A stretch of DNA of 64,000 nt from Gp6-AA40 sp963818645 (GTDB taxonomy: Bacteria; Acidobacteriota; Vicinamibacteria; Vicinamibacterales; UBA2999). Within the stretch, counting starts at the first letter, position 1. The number at the start of each line of letters is the position of its first letter. Made by a program: the position numbers and the translations under genes. The DNA lies in NCBI GenBank assembly GCA_963818645.1, contig CAWFTF010000018.1, forward strand, positions 62,001 through 126,000, in the 5' to 3' direction. The notes beneath the pieces are model-generated. The model was not told where the DNA came from and made no database searches. It saw only the letters and a program-made list of their open reading frames with translations. Positions 62,459 through 64,000 of the stretch are shown here, in pieces.

Positions 62459-64000
62459 TCACACCTCAAAGAAGTCTTCTTCGAAGAATTCGTACACGCT
62501 GCGCTCGCCCGTGGCGCGTCGAGCGGCCTCGGCCTGCCGCAGCTCAATCCGTCGGATCTTTCCTGAGATCGTTTTCGGCAACGGCGCAAACTCGATCCGG
62601 CGAATCCGTTTGTACGGAGCGAGCGTGTTGCGGCAATGCGCCAGAATCGCCGCTGCGAGCTCGCGCGAGGGGCTGAAGCCTGCGGCCAGTGTCACGAATG
62701 CTTTCGGCACGGCCTGCCGTCGCGGATCCGGGCTCGGTACGACGGCGGCCTCCGCCACCGCTGGATGTTCAATCAACGCGCTCTCGAGCTCGAACGGGCT
62801 CAGCCTGTAATCCGACGCTTTGAAGACGTCGTCTGCACGACCGACAAACGTGAAGTAGCCGTCGCTGTCGCGCGACGCAATGTCGCCTGTGTGGTAGTAG
62901 CCGCCTCGCATCGCATTCGACGTCCTCGAGTCGGCATAGCCGTCGGTCAGGCCGAGCGGCGGCTCATCGAGGCGCAGACAGACCTCGCCCTCAGTTGCCG
63001 ACACGCGTCCTTCAGGATCGAGCAGCACAACGTCGTAGCCGGGAAGCGGCCGCCCCATCGAGCCAGCCTTCACGGCCTGGCCCGGCGAGTTGCCGATCTG
63101 CGCTGTGGTCTCGGTTTGGCCATAGCCGTCCCGGATGGTCAGTCCCCACGCGTGCTCTACCCGTTCAATGACTTCCGGATTGAGCGGCTCGCCGGCCGAC
63201 AGCGCTTCGCGCAATACGACGCGGTAGTCCCCCAACGGCTCCTGGATCAGCATTCGCCAGACCGTCGGCGGCGCGCACAAGGTCGTCACGCGATGCTGGA
63301 CGAGCGCATCGAGCACGGCCTTCGCGTGGAAGCGCGCGTAATTGAAGATGAAGACGGTCGCTTCGGCGTTCCACGGCGCAAAGACGCAGCTCCACGCATG
63401 TTTGGCCCATCCTGGTGAGCTGATGTTCCAGTGACGATCGCCGCGTTGCAGACCGATCCAGTACATCGTCGAGAGGTGGCCCACGGGGTAGCTTTGATGC
63501 GTGTGCACCACCAGCTTCGGATGTGCCGTCGTTCCCGACGTGAAGTACATCAGCATCGGATCTCGGGCGGCTGTCGCCCCCCTCGGGGTGAATACCAGGT
63601 CGGCGTCACGTGCCGACTCGTAGCGGTGCCATCCAGAAGTAACGTCGCCGACGGCAATCTTCGTAAAGGAGCCGGTCACGCCGTCGAACTTCGACATGTG
63701 GGCCGCGCTCGCGACCACGTGACGAACACGTCCGCGGTCGATGCGGTCCTGAATGTCAGCGGTTGTGAGCAAAGTCGTTGCAGGTGTCACGACAACGCCA
63801 AGCTTGATCGCGGCGAGCAGCGTTTCCCAGAGCGCCACTTCGTTGCCGAGCATCAGCATCAGGCAGTCACCCCGTCGTGCGCCGAGGTCGTACAGGAAGT
63901 TTGCGACTCGATTCGATGCCGCCGACAGCTCCGCGAAGGAGCGAATCGTCTCTGTTCCGTCCTCTTCGACGAGGTGCAGAGCGTGACTATCGTTGCCGGT
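62459..64000 (-). CDS. AMP-forming acyl-CoA synthetase / benzoate-CoA-ligase-like enzyme (5' end beyond window)
   Basis: The visible part is about 513 residues, open to the window edge. The N-terminal fold includes ELSAASNRVANFLYDLGARR, the P-loop-like motif is MLMYFTSGTTAHPKLVVHTH, and LSAGEPLNPEVIERV, RDGYGQTETTAQIGNSPGQA, YYHTGDIASRDSDGYFTFVG and RADDVFKASDYRLSPFELES follow. The C-terminal Lys lies in PLPKTISGKIRRIELRQ. The enzyme activates a carboxylic acid as acyl-AMP and then acyl-CoA. The overall type is close to medium-chain or aryl acyl-CoA synthetases. The substrate is unknown. It is convergent with the UspA gene. Confidence 0.92.
   Translation of the reverse strand, partial: TGNDSHALHLVEEDGTETIRSFAELSAASNRVANFLYDLGARRGDCLMLMLGNEVALWETLLAAIKLGVVVTPATTLLTTADIQDRIDRGRVRHVVASAAHMSKFDGVTGSFTKIAVGDVTSGWHRYESARDADLVFTPRGATAARDPMLMYFTSGTTAHPKLVVHTHQSYPVGHLSTMYWIGLQRGDRHWNISSPGWAKHAWSCVFAPWNAEATVFIFNYARFHAKAVLDALVQHRVTTLCAPPTVWRMLIQEPLGDYRVVLREALSAGEPLNPEVIERVEHAWGLTIRDGYGQTETTAQIGNSPGQAVKAGSMGRPLPGYDVVLLDPEGRVSATEGEVCLRLDEPPLGLTDGYADSRTSNAMRGGYYHTGDIASRDSDGYFTFVGRADDVFKASDYRLSPFELESALIEHPAVAEAAVVPSPDPRRQAVPKAFVTLAAGFSPSRELAAAILAHCRNTLAPYKRIRRIEFAPLPKTISGKIRRIELRQAEAARRATGERSVYEFFEEDFFEV

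Overview
The window is about 62-63 % G+C and reads as one stretch of a bacterial chromosome. There are no tRNA or rRNA genes, CRISPR arrays, phage genes or intact insertion sequences. Gene content fits an Acidobacteriota genome, probably Vicinamibacteria: many hybrid histidine kinases and sigma-54 activators, a VWFA-type protein, a long-form IspH, ATP-dependent PEP carboxykinase, a MOFRL glycerate kinase and Gly-rich RND pump parts. That placement is inferred from gene content only. Genes are densely packed, with many ATGA start/stop overlaps and two convergent pairs whose stop codons share one CTAG.

Layout. 0-4.4 kb (minus): NtrX-like regulator (cut by the window edge), NtrY-like kinase, nrdR and a flippase-like membrane protein. 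4.4-8 kb (plus): purC, a tiny Fis-type protein, then groES-groEL behind a sigma-70 promoter with a CIRCE operator. 8-17.5 kb: signalling, with a relic of a TonB-dependent receptor, a BarA-like hybrid kinase, a response regulator with a C-terminal Cys4 motif, and convergently a PAS-GAF hybrid kinase coupled to a substrate-binding lipoprotein, a thioredoxin-like protein and a TonB-like protein. 17.7-24.8 kb: a stress-protein-like gene, a VWA protein, tatA, and the ftsE-ftsX-orf-glycerate kinase-rnr run. 24.9-28 kb: pckA-gatB. 28-30.6 kb: ECF sigma factor, anti-sigma-like protein, ispH. 30.7-37.8 kb: Spy-like protein, TolC, adaptor and RND pump operon. 37.8-43.2 kb (minus): tesA-like, ABC ATPase, permease, DksA-like, ferritin-like, folK. 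43.2-53.2 kb: pgi, PP2C phosphatase, two sigma-54 activators, a PilZ-like protein, a metallo-beta-lactamase-fold hydrolase and a glycine-zipper lipoprotein. 53.4-64 kb: M1 aminopeptidase, di-heme peroxidase, ExbD, LtrA, MerR/TipAS regulator, a polytopic membrane protein, a UspA protein and the 3' part of an acyl-CoA synthetase.

The main caution is frame integrity. At least 16 single-base frame changes interrupt conserved genes (groEL, rnr, ispH, tolC, the RND pump and others). Fifteen are net +1, and many fall in short G or C runs. Because several of these genes are essential and both halves are well conserved, I read most as uncorrected insertion errors in the assembly rather than real pseudogenes, and I annotate those genes over their full span.

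For biology, the best leads are the lipoprotein-kinase sensory pair, the Cys4-tailed response regulator, the TPR sigma-54 activator divergent from a PP2C phosphatase, the TonB-receptor relic, an apparent AUC start on folK, and a set of short-period intergenic repeats and inverted repeats. I found no clearly novel defence or mobile system.
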